From Burkholderiales bacterium (GTDB lineage Bacteria; Pseudomonadota; Gammaproteobacteria; Burkholderiales; Burkholderiaceae_C): a stretch of 56,013 nucleotides of DNA. The stretch covers positions 1-56,013 of the forward strand of contig JACPVA010000173.1 of NCBI GenBank assembly GCA_016191995.1, given 5' to 3'. The notes below the pieces were generated by a model. The model made no database searches, was not told where the DNA came from, and saw only the letters and a program-made list of their open reading frames with translations. Positions 45,472 through 55,364 of this stretch are shown here, piece by piece. Each line of letters starts with the position of its first letter. Positions within the stretch are counted from its first letter, which is position 1. The position numbers and the translations under genes were made by a program.

Positions 45472-46593
45472 TCAGCCCCCCAGCAGCCGCCGCACCGGAG
45501 CCGGCAGCGCCAGCGCGAGCGCGTCGTCGCGCGCGACCCAGCGCCCCGCCGGCAGATCGGCCTCGATGGCCCGGCGCGCGGCGGCCGGCAGCCGCGCCGG
45601 CAGCGTCCAGCGCAGCGGCTCGAGCCGCCAGTCGAAATGCGTCAGCGCATGCTCGACGACCGGCAGGGCCGCGCCGCGTCCGGGCCATGCCTGCGCCCGC
45701 GCCAGCCAGGCCGCGGCCGACTCCGCGTCGGGCAGGCTCCACAGCCCGGCCCAGACGCCGACCGCCGGCCGCTGCACCAGCCACAGCGCGTCGCGCTGCG
45801 CGAGCCACAGCAGCCCGCTGGTGCGCTGCCCGCGCCGCAGGCGGCGCGACTTGGCCGGGAAGTCCTCGGCACGGCCCTGCGCCGCCGCCACGCACGCGCC
45901 GGCGATCGGGCAGGCCTCGCAGCGCGGCCGGCGCGCGAGGCACACGCTCGCACCGAGGTCCATCAGGCCCTGCGTATAGGCACGGATGCCGCGCTGCGGC
46001 AGCAGCGCCTCGGCCTGCGCCCACAGCGCACGCCGCGCCGGCGCGAGCGCGAGGTCGGCGCCGAATCCGAGCGCGCGCGTCAGCACACGCTCGACGTTGC
46101 CGTCCAGGATCGCGGCGCGCTCGCCGAAGGCGAAGACCGCGATCGCGGCCGCCGTCGTCCGGCCGATTCCGGGCAGCTCGGCGAGCTGCGCCGCGCGGTG
46201 CGGGAAGCGCCCGCCGTGCGCGTCGCGGACCGCCTGCGCGCAGCGGTGCAACAGCCGCGCGCGCCGGTAGTAGCCCAGCCCGCTCCACAGCGCCAGCACC
46301 TCGTCCAGCGGCGCGGCGGCCAGCGCGTGCAGCTCGGGGAAGCGCGCGACGAAGCGCGCGTAGTACGGCAGCACGGTGGCGACCTGCGTCTGTTGCAGCA
46401 TCACCTCCGACAGCCAGATGCGGTAGGGGTCGCGCGTACGCTGCCATGGCAGGTCGTGGCGGCCGTGGCGGCGCTGCCAGGCGACGATGCGCGCGGCGAG
46501 CGCCTGCCCCGGCACGTCACGCGCTGCGAGCGCGGGTGCGCCCGAGATACCCGCGGCCGGTGGCGCCGCGGCGGCGCGGCGCGCCGCGCTCAC
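45472..46593 (-). CDS. mutY: Adenine DNA glycosylase MutY
   Basis: 373 residues. The catalytic Glu is in WLSEVMLQQTQVATV, the helix-hairpin-helix is LPGIGRTTAAAIAVFAFG followed by the catalytic Asp in AILDGNVERV, and the iron-sulfur cluster motif is CLARRPRCEACPIAGAC. The C-terminal Nudix-like domain recognises 8-oxoG. MutY removes A opposite 8-oxoG and works with MutM, whose gene lies 2.2 kb away. The GTG start overlaps the dynamin-like gene stop (GTGA), so the two are cotranscribed. Confidence 0.93.
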   Translation of the reverse strand: MSAARRAAAAPPAAGISGAPALAARDVPGQALAARIVAWQRRHGRHDLPWQRTRDPYRIWLSEVMLQQTQVATVLPYYARFVARFPELHALAAAPLDEVLALWSGLGYYRRARLLHRCAQAVRDAHGGRFPHRAAQLAELPGIGRTTAAAIAVFAFGERAAILDGNVERVLTRALGFGADLALAPARRALWAQAEALLPQRGIRAYTQGLMDLGASVCLARRPRCEACPIAGACVAAAQGRAEDFPAKSRRLRRGQRTSGLLWLAQRDALWLVQRPAVGVWAGLWSLPDAESAAAWLARAQAWPGRGAALPVVEHALTHFDWRLEPLRWTLPARLPAAARRAIEADLPAGRWVARDDALALALPAPVRRLLGG

Positions 46594-48641
46594 GCCGCGC
46601 GGCTGCGTTCGTCGAGGCTGCGCGCCGCGTCAGCGCCTTCGTGACGGAGAGTGGCCGCCGCCGCGGCAGGCCGCTCGGCTGGCGCCGCGGCCTCGCCGCC
46701 CGGGCGCGCGGCCACCGCCTCGGCGAGCACCTTGTCGGCCAGCGCGACCGTCTCGTCGGCCAGCACCGCCAGCCGCTGCTGCAGCGCGCGCAGCTGGGCA
46801 TCGGCCTGCTCGACCTCGGCGATGCGCCGCTCGAGCTCGCCGGCCGCACCCTGGATGCGCTGCAGCGCCTCGCGCCGGCGCTGGAATCCCTGCCGCCGCT
46901 CGCGCAGCTGGGCGTCGATCTGCGCCGCCTGGGCCTGGCTCCACGGTTCGAGCTCGGTGGCGATGCCCTCGAAGACGATGCGCAGCTTGGACAGCAGCAT
47001 GCGCCGGAACTGCTCGGCGAACGCCGGCACCGCCATGCGCCAGCCCTGCGACAGCCCGACATAGCGGCCGTAGCGCGTCCCGATCAGCGTCAGCTCGGCG
47101 CGCGCGCGCGCGATCGACGGCGCCGGTGATGCCGACAGCGCGAAGCCGAACTCGGCATTCAGCTCGCGAAAGCTCGCCTGCAGCATCTGCTCGATCTCCT
47201 GCGCGCCCTGCTCGGCGCGCGCCAGCGCCGCTTCGAGCCGCTCGAACAGGGCGCGGAAGGCGCGCCCGCTGCCCAGCGCCAGCGACGCGCGCCCGCCCGA
47301 CTGCAGCGCAGCGACCGCCTCGCGCAGCGCATCGGTCGACAGCGGCGCGAGCATCGCCGCCTGCTGGCGCGCCTGCACCGCGCGCAGCGCGGCCAGCCGG
47401 GTCGTGCACTGCTCGAACTCGGCCGCCTCGGCGTCGACGCGCGCGACCATCGTCGCGATCTTGGCCGCGCTCTTGCCGCGCAGCCCGCGCAGCTCGAGCA
47501 TCTGCTCGGCATTGCGCCGGCGCTGGTCGGCGAGCCGGCGCGCGGCGGCGTCGCGCCAAGCGAGCAGCGCCTGGCGCGCGCCGCCGGCCAGCACCTCGGC
47601 CTGGCGCGGCAGCAGCTCGGCGGCCAGCGCCGCCTCCAGCTCGGGCAGCCGGCTGCGCACCAGCCGCTCGCCATCGCCGGCCACGCGCGCGGCCAGCGCC
47701 TCGCGCGCCGACAGCGGGAAGACGCGCGCCGGCGGCAAGGCCAGCGTGGCGGCGGTCTGCGTGCGCTGGCGCTCGATCTGCAGCGCGACCTGCTCGGGCG
47801 CCAGCAGCGGGTCGGCCAGCGCGTCGATCTTGTTCAGGACGACGAAGCGCTCCAGCGCCGCGCCGCTCAGGTGCTCGCGCCAGACCGAAAGGTCCGAACG
47901 CGTGACGCCGGCATCCGCGGCGAGGATGAAGACGGTGGCATGCGCCGCCGGCAGCAGCGCCAGCGTCAGCTCGGGCTCGGCGCCGATCGCGTTCAGCCCC
48001 GGCGTGTCGAGCACGACCAGCCCGCGCTGCAGCAGCGGGTGCGGGTAGTTGATCAGCGCATGGCGCCAGGCCGGCACCTCGACCAGGCCGTCGGCGTCGG
48101 TCGGCGGGTTGTCGTCGCCGCCGCCTTCGCGCCAGAAGCCCAGCCGCTCGGCCAGCTCGACCTCGACGCGGCGCGTCCGCGTGACTGCCGCCAGCGCCTG
48201 CGCCAGCGACTCCGGCCGCGCCGGGTCGAGCGCAGTGCACTGCCAGGCCTCGTCGCGCGCGCGCAGCTCGGCCAGCGACAGGCCGTCGAGCCGGGTCTCG
48301 ATCGGCAGCAGCGCCAGCGCCGGCGGCTGCTCGGGATCGTGGAACAGCTCGACCGGGCACATCGTCGTGCGCCCCGGCGTGGCGGGCAGGACGCGGCCGC
48401 CGGACTGGCCGAAGAAGATCGCATTCACCAGCTCGGACTTGCCGCGCGAGAACTCGGCGACGAAGGCCAGCGTCAGCCGGTCCGACAGCAGCCGCTGGCG
48501 CAGCGCGTCGAGCTCGCCGGCCTGGCCGGCGCCATCCAGGTCGTGCTCGAGGAGGAAGCGTGCGAACGCGCTCGCGCCGCGCTCCAGCGCGCGGCGCCAG
48601 GCAGCCTGGTCGTCCAGGCGGGAGGCGAGAACACTCGTCAT
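46590..48641 (-). CDS. Dynamin-family GTPase
   Basis: 683 residues. The GTPase domain has G1 FVAEFSRGKSELVNAIF, G2 PGRTTMCPV, G3 VVLDTPGLNA and G4 VVLNKIDALADP. A long helical, coiled-coil region (about 330-640) rich in Ala, Glu and Arg follows, as in bacterial dynamin-like proteins. These remodel or shield membranes and have been linked to envelope stress or phage-related defence. The gene begins the mutY operon and overlaps mutY by four bases. Function here is unproven. Confidence 0.88.
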   Translation of the reverse strand: MTSVLASRLDDQAAWRRALERGASAFARFLLEHDLDGAGQAGELDALRQRLLSDRLTLAFVAEFSRGKSELVNAIFFGQSGGRVLPATPGRTTMCPVELFHDPEQPPALALLPIETRLDGLSLAELRARDEAWQCTALDPARPESLAQALAAVTRTRRVEVELAERLGFWREGGGDDNPPTDADGLVEVPAWRHALINYPHPLLQRGLVVLDTPGLNAIGAEPELTLALLPAAHATVFILAADAGVTRSDLSVWREHLSGAALERFVVLNKIDALADPLLAPEQVALQIERQRTQTAATLALPPARVFPLSAREALAARVAGDGERLVRSRLPELEAALAAELLPRQAEVLAGGARQALLAWRDAAARRLADQRRRNAEQMLELRGLRGKSAAKIATMVARVDAEAAEFEQCTTRLAALRAVQARQQAAMLAPLSTDALREAVAALQSGGRASLALGSGRAFRALFERLEAALARAEQGAQEIEQMLQASFRELNAEFGFALSASPAPSIARARAELTLIGTRYGRYVGLSQGWRMAVPAFAEQFRRMLLSKLRIVFEGIATELEPWSQAQAAQIDAQLRERRQGFQRRREALQRIQGAAGELERRIAEVEQADAQLRALQQRLAVLADETVALADKVLAEAVAARPGGEAAAPAERPAAAAATLRHEGADAARSLDERSRAA

Positions 48642-48796
48642 GAGGCGTTGTCGGCCATGCTAGCGCAGCGCTGCAGCGCAGCTGGCGGCGCCGAAACATC
48701 TGCTGACAGCGCGCGCGCCGGCGCCGCGACAGGCTTCACGGCCACTCCCGGTAGCCGCGAGGAGGCGGACGCGCCCGCGCGGCCGGCCGCCGCCGC

Positions 48797-49741
48797 TCAG
48801 CGCCGCTGGCAATGCGGGCAATAGTAGGTCGCGCGCTGCCCCTGCACGATGCGCCGCACCGGCGCGCCGCAGCGCGGGCAGGGCTGGCCGGCGCGGCCGT
48901 AGACCTTCGCCTGCGCCTGGAAGATGCCCGCCTCGCCATGCGGGTCGCGGAAGTCGCGCAGCGTGCTGCCGCCGAGCTCCAGCGCGCGCGCCATCGTCGT
49001 GCGCAGCGCCGCCAGCAGCCGCGCCGCGCGCGGGCGGCTGATGCGGTCGCCGCGCAGCGCCGGGTGGATGCCGGCGTCGAACAGCGCCTCGCAGGCATAG
49101 ATGTTGCCGGCGCCGACGACGATGTCGCCGGCCAGCAGCAGCTGCTTGACCGGCGCGCGCCGGCGCCGCAGCGCCGCGTGCAGGAACCCTGCCGTCAGCG
49201 CCTCGTCGAACGGTTCGTGACCGAGCTTGCCGAGCAGCCTGCCGGCCGCGCCGCCGGCCTGCGACGCCGACCAGACGACGGCGCCGAAGCGCCGCGGGTC
49301 GGTCAGCCGCAGCGTGCCGCGCGAGGTCACGAGGTCGAAGTGGTCGTGCGGCCCGGGCGGCGGCGCGTCCGCTTCCCCCGCGTGCCAGGCCAGCGACCCC
49401 GACATGCCCAGATGCAGCAACAGCCCGCCGGCCGCCGCCTCGTCGCCGGCGGCGTCCGGCGCTCGGCCAGCGGCAGCCGGGTCCGGATCGCCGCCGGTCT
49501 GCGCGCCGGCTGCGCCCGCGTCTTCCTCGCCGGCAGGGTCGCGCCCCGGCTGCTGCATGGGCAGCCAGAGATACTTGCCGCGGCGCGACGCGGCGCCGAG
49601 CCGAAGCCCGAGCAGCGACCGCGGCGCACAGCCCAGCGGCCAGCGCAGGGGTTTGCCCAGCCGCACATCGCGCACCAGCGCGCCGTGCAGCGCCCCGGCG
49701 ATGCGCCGGCGCGTGACCTCGACTTCGGGCAGTTCGGGCAT
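48797..49741 (-). CDS. mutM: Formamidopyrimidine-DNA glycosylase MutM with an internal insert
   Basis: 314 residues against a usual 270. The N-terminal [14 protein letters not shown] with Pro2 and Glu3 is intact. [26 protein letters not shown] and the C-terminal zinc finger CPRCG...CPHCQ are also present. Between residues about 61 and 105 there is an Ala/Gly/Asp/Pro-rich insert ([19 protein letters not shown] and onward) at the strand before the LLHLGMSG motif. It removes 8-oxoG and opens abasic sites. It is divergent from the TPR-protein gene, with about 105 bases between starts. Confidence 0.93.
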   Translation of the reverse strand: MPELPEVEVTRRRIAGALHGALVRDVRLGKPLRWPLGCAPRSLLGLRLGAASRRGKYLWLPMQQPGRDPAGEEDAGAAGAQTGGDPDPAAAGRAPDAAGDEAAAGGLLLHLGMSGSLAWHAGEADAPPPGPHDHFDLVTSRGTLRLTDPRRFGAVVWSASQAGGAAGRLLGKLGHEPFDEALTAGFLHAALRRRRAPVKQLLLAGDIVVGAGNIYACEALFDAGIHPALRGDRISRPRAARLLAALRTTMARALELGGSTLRDFRDPHGEAGIFQAQAKVYGRAGQPCPRCGAPVRRIVQGQRATYYCPHCQRR

Positions 49742-49846
49742 CGGCGCATTATTCCGCCCGCCACGCCGGCGCCGCCGGCGTGATGCCCACACGCACCCGC
49801 AGCGACGAAGCTTGCGAGAATGAGCCCGGTCCGACGCGGAGCCCCG

Positions 49847-51766
49847 ATGCCTCGAAACCCGACCTGGCGGCGCGCCGCCGCCGCCTTGCTGTTCGCCCCG
49901 GCGCTCGCGCTCGGTGCGGCCGAGATGCCGCGGCGCTCGGCGCTGGACGCGCAGCTCTTCTACCAGCTGCTGATCGCCGAGATGCAGCTGCGCGCCGGCG
50001 ATGCGGGCAGCGCCTACCGCGCCTTGCTCGATGCGGCGCGGCGCAGCGGCCAGCCGCAGCTGTTCCGCCGCGCGATGGACGTCGCCTTGCAGGCGCGCGC
50101 GGGCGACGAGGCGCTGGCGGCGGTGCGCGCCTGGCGCGAGGCCGAACCGCGCGCGGCCGACCCGCTGCGCCTGGAGCTGCAGATCCTGGCCGCGCTCGGC
50201 CGGCTGAACGAATCGGCCGAGCCGCTGCAGGCGCTGCTGGCGCTGACCCCCGAGGCCGATCGCAGCGGCGTCATCACGGCGCTGCCGCGGCTGTTCGAGC
50301 GTGCCGCCGACAAGCGCGAGGCGGCCGCGCTGCTGGAACAGGCGCTGGCGCCGCAGCTCGAGTCCGGGGCCACGCGCACCGCGGCGCGCGTGGCGCTCGG
50401 GCGCGCCTGGCTGGCGGCCGACGATGCCGACCGCGCGCTGGCGCTGGCGCGCGAGGCGGCACGCGCCGACCCCGACGCGCCGGCCCCGGTGCTGCTGGCG
50501 CTGGAACTGATGCGCAGCCGCCCGCAGGCCGAGGCGATCGTCGTCGACCACCTCGCGCGCCCCGGGCGCGAGGCGGTGCTGCGCCTGGCCTATGTGCGCG
50601 CGCTGACGGTCGGGCAGCGCATCGGCGACGCGATCGCGCAGCTCGAGGCGATGACGCGCGAGCGCCCCGGCGATGCACAGCCCTACCTGACGCTGGGCGC
50701 ACTGCAGCTCGAGCTGCGCCAGTCCGACGCCGCCGAGTCGGCGCTGCGCCGCTATGTCGAGCTCGCGCAGCAGCCAGCCACCGGCGCGCCGGCGGCACCG
50801 GCCGAAGCCGCATCGGCCGCCGGCGCGCAGGCGCCGCCTGCGGCAGGCGCATCGGCCGCCGCGGCACGCGACGCGGCGCCCGGCAAGGCGCAGACCGATC
50901 CTGCGGCCGAAGCCGCCGCCGAAGCGCAGGACGAGGATGCCGCGGCGCCCGAGCTCGCGGCCCAGGCCGAGTCGTCGCCGCCGCAGGCCGCCGCGCAGCA
51001 GGGTCTGACGCAGGCCTGGCTGATGCTCGCACAGATCGCCGAGCAGCGCGGCGACGCCGCCGCGGCCGAGCAGTGGCTGTCGCGCATCGACGACCCGCAG
51101 CGCGCGGTCGAGGTGCAGTCGCGCCGCGCGCTGCTGATGGCGCGCCAGGGGCGGCTCGACGAGGCGCTGGCGTCGCTGCGCGCCTTGCCCGAGCGCGAGG
51201 CCGGCGACGCGCGCGCCAAGCTCGTCGCCGAGGCGCAGCTGCTGCGCGAGCTGCGCCAGTGGCGGGCCGCCTTCGATGCCTATGGACGGGCGCTCGAGTC
51301 GGCACCCGACGACGCCGAGCTGCTGTACGAGCAGGCGATGGTGGCCGAGAAGATGGGCCGCATGGACCAGCTCGAGGCCCGGCTGCGCCGGCTGATCGAG
51401 CTGCAGCCCGACCACGCGCACGCGCACAATGCGCTCGGCTACTCGCTGGCCGACCGCGGCCAGCGGCTGCCCGAGGCGCGCCAGCTGATCGAGCGCGCGC
51501 TGCAGCTGCGCCCGGGCGACCCCTTCATCACCGACAGCCTGGGCTGGGTCGAGTTCCGTGCCGGCAACCTCGCCGAGGCGCGCCGCCTGCTCGAGCAGGC
51601 CTGGGCCGCGCGGCCCGATACCGAGATCGGCGCCCACCTCGGCGAGGTGCTGTGGGCGATCGGGCAGCGCGACGAGGCGCGCCGTATCTGGCGCCAGGCG
51701 ATGGCGCGCGATACCGACAACGAGGTGCTGCGCGACACGCTGAAGCGGCTGCAGGTCGACCTGTGA
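49847..51766 (+). CDS. TPR-repeat exported protein
   Basis: 639 residues from the ATG at 49847, which has a GCGGAG ribosome site. The signal peptide is [23 protein letters not shown]-like helical repeats fill the rest (for example [39 protein letters not shown] and [20 protein letters not shown]). Residues about 307-385 are a Pro/Ala/Gln/Glu linker with no predicted fold. Such proteins occur next to lolB in betaproteobacteria and may assist outer-membrane assembly. The stop overlaps the GTG start of lolB. Confidence 0.88.
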   Translation: MPRNPTWRRAAAALLFAPALALGAAEMPRRSALDAQLFYQLLIAEMQLRAGDAGSAYRALLDAARRSGQPQLFRRAMDVALQARAGDEALAAVRAWREAEPRAADPLRLELQILAALGRLNESAEPLQALLALTPEADRSGVITALPRLFERAADKREAAALLEQALAPQLESGATRTAARVALGRAWLAADDADRALALAREAARADPDAPAPVLLALELMRSRPQAEAIVVDHLARPGREAVLRLAYVRALTVGQRIGDAIAQLEAMTRERPGDAQPYLTLGALQLELRQSDAAESALRRYVELAQQPATGAPAAPAEAASAAGAQAPPAAGASAAAARDAAPGKAQTDPAAEAAAEAQDEDAAAPELAAQAESSPPQAAAQQGLTQAWLMLAQIAEQRGDAAAAEQWLSRIDDPQRAVEVQSRRALLMARQGRLDEALASLRALPEREAGDARAKLVAEAQLLRELRQWRAAFDAYGRALESAPDDAELLYEQAMVAEKMGRMDQLEARLRRLIELQPDHAHAHNALGYSLADRGQRLPEARQLIERALQLRPGDPFITDSLGWVEFRAGNLAEARRLLEQAWAARPDTEIGAHLGEVLWAIGQRDEARRIWRQAMARDTDNEVLRDTLKRLQVDL

Positions 51767-52401
51767 GACCCGCCGCCGCGCTGCAAGGCACGCGGTCGGT
51801 CGCAAGCGCGGCGCCGCGTGCGCCGGCCCGGTCGGGGCGCGCCGCGGTGCTGCGTCCCGCTGCGGCGGCGGTGGCCGTTGCGGCGCTGCGGGCGCTCGGC
51901 ACGGCCGCGCTGATCGCCGCGGCCGGATGTGCCGCCGTCGCGCCGGGCACGCCACCGAGGATCGAGGGCCGGCTGTCGTTGCAGGTGGCCGCCCACGACG
52001 GGCAGGCGGCGCGCGGCTTCAACGCCGGATTCGAGCTCCTCGGCGATGCGCGCGCCGGCGAGCTGCGGCTGTCGACGCCGATGGGGCCGCAGATCGCGCG
52101 CGCGCGCTGGGCCCCGGGCGAGGCGACACTGGAGAGCGCCGACGGCATCGCGCGGCATCCCGACCTGGACGCGCTGGCGCAGCAAGCCTTCGGCGAGTCG
52201 CTGCCGCTGCAGGCGCTGCCGGACTGGCTGCGCGGCCGTCCCTGGCCGGGCGCGCCGAGCCGCGCGCGCGACGACGGCGCGCCCGGATTCGAGCAGCTCG
52301 GCTGGTCGATCGCGCTCGCGCAGCAGTCCGAGGGGCTGATCGTCGCCGCGCGCGCGGCGGCGCCGGCGCTGGCGCTGCGCGTGCGCCTGCTCGAACCCTG
52401 A
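51763..52401 (+). CDS. lolB: Outer-membrane lipoprotein LolB
   Basis: 212 residues from a GTG at 51763 overlapping the TPR-gene stop. The signal sequence is long and Arg/Ala-rich, ending in the lipobox IAAAGC. The mature part is small, beta-rich and matches LolB ([42 protein letters not shown]-type region). LolB receives lipoproteins from LolA and inserts them in the outer membrane. It precedes ispE by 13 bases, the conserved arrangement in this group. Confidence 0.85.
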   Translation: MRPAAALQGTRSVASAAPRAPARSGRAAVLRPAAAAVAVAALRALGTAALIAAAGCAAVAPGTPPRIEGRLSLQVAAHDGQAARGFNAGFELLGDARAGELRLSTPMGPQIARARWAPGEATLESADGIARHPDLDALAQQAFGESLPLQALPDWLRGRPWPGAPSRARDDGAPGFEQLGWSIALAQQSEGLIVAARAAAPALALRVRLLEP

Positions 52402-52414
52402 GGCCTTGGCGCCG

Positions 52415-53320
52415 ATGCCGATCCGCGCCCTGTGGGAGCTGCCCGCGCCGGCCAAGCTCAACCTGTTCCTGCATGTCGTCGGCCGGCGCGCCGACGGCTA
52501 CCACCTGCTGCAGTCGATCTTCGTGCTGATCGACTGGTGCGACACCCTGCACGTCGAGCGCCGCGACGACGGCCGCCTCGCGCGCCACGACCTCGGACGC
52601 GCGCTGCCCGCCGACGACCTGACGCTGCGCGCCGCGCGGCTGCTGCAGGCCAAGAGCGGCTGCACGCTGGGTGCCGACATCTCGATCGACAAGCGCGTGC
52701 CGTGGGGCGCGGGACTGGGCGGTGGCAGCTCGGATGCGGCGACGACGCTGATCGCGCTGGACCGCCTGTGGCGCCTGCGCTGGCCGCGCGAACGGCTGCT
52801 CGCGCTGGCGGCGCGGCTCGGTGCCGACGTGCCGTTCTTCGTCGGCGGGCGCAATGCCTTCGTCGAGGGCATCGGTGAGCGGCTGACGCCGGTCGAGTTG
52901 CCGCAGGCCTGGTATGCGGTCGTCAAGCCGCCGCCGGCGATCGCGACGCCGCTCGTCTTCGCCGACCCGGCGCTCGTTCGCGATACCGAAGCTGTTATAC
53001 TTTCGGGCTCTTTCGGGAATGCCGAGCAGCACCCGGGGCGCGATGCCCGCGGGGCCGCGGCGCTGGCGCAGGGCTTCGGTCGCAACGACCTGCAGCCCGT
53101 CGCCGAGCGGCGCTGCCCCGAGGTCGCCGAGGCCCGCCGGTGGCTCGAGGCCCGCTTCGGCAACGGCCGCATGACGGGATCGGGCAGCGCGGTATTCGCG
53201 AGGGCCGGCACAGGCGACCGACCCGTGGCGGGGCTGCCGCAGCAGCTCCCCGCCCCGGACTGGGAGGGCCGCATGTGCCGCAGCCTGCCCGAGCACCCGC
53301 TGGTGCACTGGCCGGGCTGA
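52415..53320 (+). CDS. ispE: 4-diphosphocytidyl-2-C-methyl-D-erythritol kinase IspE
   Basis: 301 residues from the ATG at 52415. The GHMP kinase motifs are PAPAKLNLFLHVVGRRADGYHL and VPWGAGLGGGSSDAATTL (ATP loop), with NGRMTGSGSAVFA as motif 3. It phosphorylates CDP-ME in the methylerythritol-phosphate route to isoprenoids. It follows lolB closely and precedes tRNA-Gln and prs. The gene ends 41 bases before the tRNA, so the whole set may be one transcript. Confidence 0.93.
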   Translation: MPIRALWELPAPAKLNLFLHVVGRRADGYHLLQSIFVLIDWCDTLHVERRDDGRLARHDLGRALPADDLTLRAARLLQAKSGCTLGADISIDKRVPWGAGLGGGSSDAATTLIALDRLWRLRWPRERLLALAARLGADVPFFVGGRNAFVEGIGERLTPVELPQAWYAVVKPPPAIATPLVFADPALVRDTEAVILSGSFGNAEQHPGRDARGAAALAQGFGRNDLQPVAERRCPEVAEARRWLEARFGNGRMTGSGSAVFARAGTGDRPVAGLPQQLPAPDWEGRMCRSLPEHPLVHWPG

Positions 53321-53361
53321 GCGGATTTCGAAGGGGCGCGGCGCGAGCCGTCGTCCCGTGC

Positions 53362-53438
53362 AGGGGAGTAGCCAAGTTGGTCAAGGCATCGGATTTTGAT
53401 TCCGACATGCGAGGGTTCGAATCCTTCCTCCCCTGCCA
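53362..53438 (+). tRNA. tRNA-Gln (UUG anticodon)
   Basis: 77 bases with encoded CCA. The acceptor stem AGGGGAG pairs with CTCCCCT, the anticodon stem TCGGA with TCCGA, and the anticodon is TTG. It sits between ispE and prs, a conserved position in betaproteobacteria. Confidence 0.93.
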
Positions 53439-53512
53439 AGACCGAGCCACCGTCGCGCCCGGGGCGTGACCTGACCGACGCGCTGCGCGCGTCGCCCGCC
53501 GAGGCCGCCGCC

Positions 53513-54475
53513 TTGCTCTTCAACACCCTGCTGTTCACCGGCAACGCCAACCCGGCGCTCGCGCAGGAGATCGCCGGCCATCTCGGCGTCGAGCTCGGCA
53601 AGGCCAGCGTCGGCCGCTTCTCCGACGGCGAGGTGACGGTCGAGATCCGGCAGAACGTCCGCGCGCGCGACGTCTTCGTCGTCCAGCCGACCTGCAACCC
53701 CACGAACGAGAATTTGATGGAGTTGCTGATCATGGTCGATGCGCTCAAGCGCGCCAGCGCGCGCCGCATCACCGCCGTGATCCCGTACTACGGCTACGCG
53801 CGCCAGGACCGCCGCCCGCGCAGCACCCGGGTGCCGATCAGCGCCAAGGTGGTGGCCAACCTGCTGGAGACGGTCGGCGTCGAGCGCGTGCTGACGATGG
53901 ACCTGCACGCCGACCAGATCCAGGGCTTCTTCGACATCCCGGTCGACAACATCTACGCGTCGCCGGTGCTGCTGTCCGACGTCAAGAGCAAGAGCTACCG
54001 CGATCTGGTCGTCGTCTCGCCCGATGTCGGCGGTGTCGTTCGCGCGCGCGCGCTGGCCAAGCAGCTCGGCTGCGACCTGGCGATCATCGACAAGCGCCGC
54101 GCGGCGGCGAATGTCTCCGAGGTCATGCACGTGATCGGCGAGATCGATGGCCGCAACTGCGTGATCATGGACGACATGATCGACACCGCCGGTACGCTGG
54201 TGAAGGCGGCCGAGGTCCTCAAGGAGCGCGGCGCGCGCAGCGTCTTCGCCTACTGCACGCACCCGGTCTTCTCGGGCCCGGCGATCGAGCGCATCCGCAA
54301 TTCGGCGCTCGACGAGGTCGTCATCACGAACACCATCCCGCTGTCGGACGTCGCGCGCGCGTGCAGGAAGATTCGCCAGCTGTCGGTGGCCTTCTTGTTC
54401 GCCGAGACGATCCGGCGCATCAGCGACGGCGAGTCGGTGACCTCGCTGTTCGCCGAGCAGAACAGCAATTTCTGA
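53513..54475 (+). CDS. prs: Ribose-phosphate pyrophosphokinase
   Basis: 320 residues if translation starts at the TTG at 53513. No in-frame ATG or GTG lies between the tRNA-Gln gene and the conserved sequence beginning [17 protein letters not shown], so TTG (with a GAGG stretch nine bases before it) is the best start I see. Motifs are [26 protein letters not shown], the PRPP-binding [12 protein letters not shown] and [15 protein letters not shown]. It makes PRPP for nucleotide, His and Trp synthesis. The mRNA is probably released from a tRNA-Gln-prs precursor. Confidence 0.88.
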   Translation: MLFNTLLFTGNANPALAQEIAGHLGVELGKASVGRFSDGEVTVEIRQNVRARDVFVVQPTCNPTNENLMELLIMVDALKRASARRITAVIPYYGYARQDRRPRSTRVPISAKVVANLLETVGVERVLTMDLHADQIQGFFDIPVDNIYASPVLLSDVKSKSYRDLVVVSPDVGGVVRARALAKQLGCDLAIIDKRRAAANVSEVMHVIGEIDGRNCVIMDDMIDTAGTLVKAAEVLKERGARSVFAYCTHPVFSGPAIERIRNSALDEVVITNTIPLSDVARACRKIRQLSVAFLFAETIRRISDGESVTSLFAEQNSNF

Positions 54476-54485
54476 CAGGAGAAGC

Positions 54486-54530
54486 GGGCTGCCTTCGGCA
54501 GCCCTGCAAGGTGAGGGGCCTCGTCCCCTC
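54486..54530 (+). promoter_or_regulatory. Two hairpins in the prs-rplY gap
   Basis: GGGCTGCC-TTC-GGCAGCCC (54486-54504) and GAGGGG-CCTCGT-CCCCTC (54513-54530) lie in the 99-base gap before rplY. A further GC-rich repeat pair occurs about 54535-54563. They may be a processing site or an attenuator for rplY. No T tract follows either hairpin. Confidence 0.4.
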
Positions 54531-54574
54531 GTTGGCCGGCCCTGGTCGCGGGGCCTTCTTGAACTGGAGTGAAC

Positions 54575-55228
54575 ATGAAATTCACCGCTTTCGAGCGCAC
54601 GCAGCAGGGGACCGGAGCGAGCCGCCGCCTGCGCGTCGCGGGCAAGGTTCCGGGCATCGTCTACGGTGCCGGCGAGCCGAAGATGGTCGAACTCGACCAC
54701 AACGCGCTGTTCTTCGCGCTGAAGAAGGAAGCCTTCCACTCGTCGATCCTCGAGATGGACCTGGCCGGCCGCACCGAGAAGGTGCTGCTGCGCGACTTCC
54801 AGATGCACGCCTGGAGGCCGCAGGTGCTGCACGTGGACTTCCAGCGCGTCGACGACACGACGCGGCTGCGCAAGAAGGTGCCGCTGCACTTCGCCGGCGA
54901 GGAGAACTCGCCTGCGGTCAAGACCGACAAGTGCCTGGTCGGCCACGTCATGACCGAGCTCGAGGTCGAGTGCCTGGCGTCGCAGCTGCCCGAGTTCATC
55001 CCGATCGACCTCGCGGAGCTGGTCAAGGGCCAGTCGCTGCACGTCAGCGACCTCAAGCTGCCGGCGGGCATCAAGGCTGTTCGCCACGGCACGCTGAACC
55101 CGGTCGTGGTCTCGGTCACGGTGCCGAAGGCCGAGGTGGAGGAGGTCGCCGCCGCCCCGGTCGTCGCCGCACCGGACAAGGGCAAACCGGTGAAGGCCAA
55201 GAAGGACGAGAAGCAGAACAGGAAGTAA
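54575..55228 (+). CDS. rplY: 50S ribosomal protein L25/general stress protein Ctc
   Basis: 217 residues from the ATG at 54575 with a CTGGAGTGAAC ribosome site. The L25/Ctc fold is seen in [18 protein letters not shown] and [20 protein letters not shown], with the longer TL5/Ctc C-terminal domain. The last 35 residues are Ala/Val/Lys-rich ([18 protein letters not shown]) and probably disordered. It binds 5S rRNA in the large subunit. It is followed by an intrinsic terminator and then pth, the conserved prs-rplY-pth order. Confidence 0.93.
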   Translation: MKFTAFERTQQGTGASRRLRVAGKVPGIVYGAGEPKMVELDHNALFFALKKEAFHSSILEMDLAGRTEKVLLRDFQMHAWRPQVLHVDFQRVDDTTRLRKKVPLHFAGEENSPAVKTDKCLVGHVMTELEVECLASQLPEFIPIDLAELVKGQSLHVSDLKLPAGIKAVRHGTLNPVVVSVTVPKAEVEEVAAAPVVAAPDKGKPVKAKKDEKQNRK

Positions 55229-55272
55229 GAAGAAGAAGACGAAGCCGGGGCGGCTTGCCCCACCCATCTTCG

Positions 55273-55296
55273 GGCCCCGCTTCCGCGGGGCCTTCT
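55273..55296 (+). terminator. Intrinsic terminator after rplY
   Basis: GGCCCCGC-TTCC-GCGGGGCC forms a perfect 8-base stem followed by TTCTT. It lies 45 bases after the rplY stop and 69 before pth, so pth may use its own promoter or read-through. Confidence 0.7.
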
Positions 55297-55364
55297 TGCG
55301 GGTGGGGGCGGCTCCCACCGAAGCGGGGCGCGACACGCTGCCGCGCCCCGGATAATCGCCGCCC

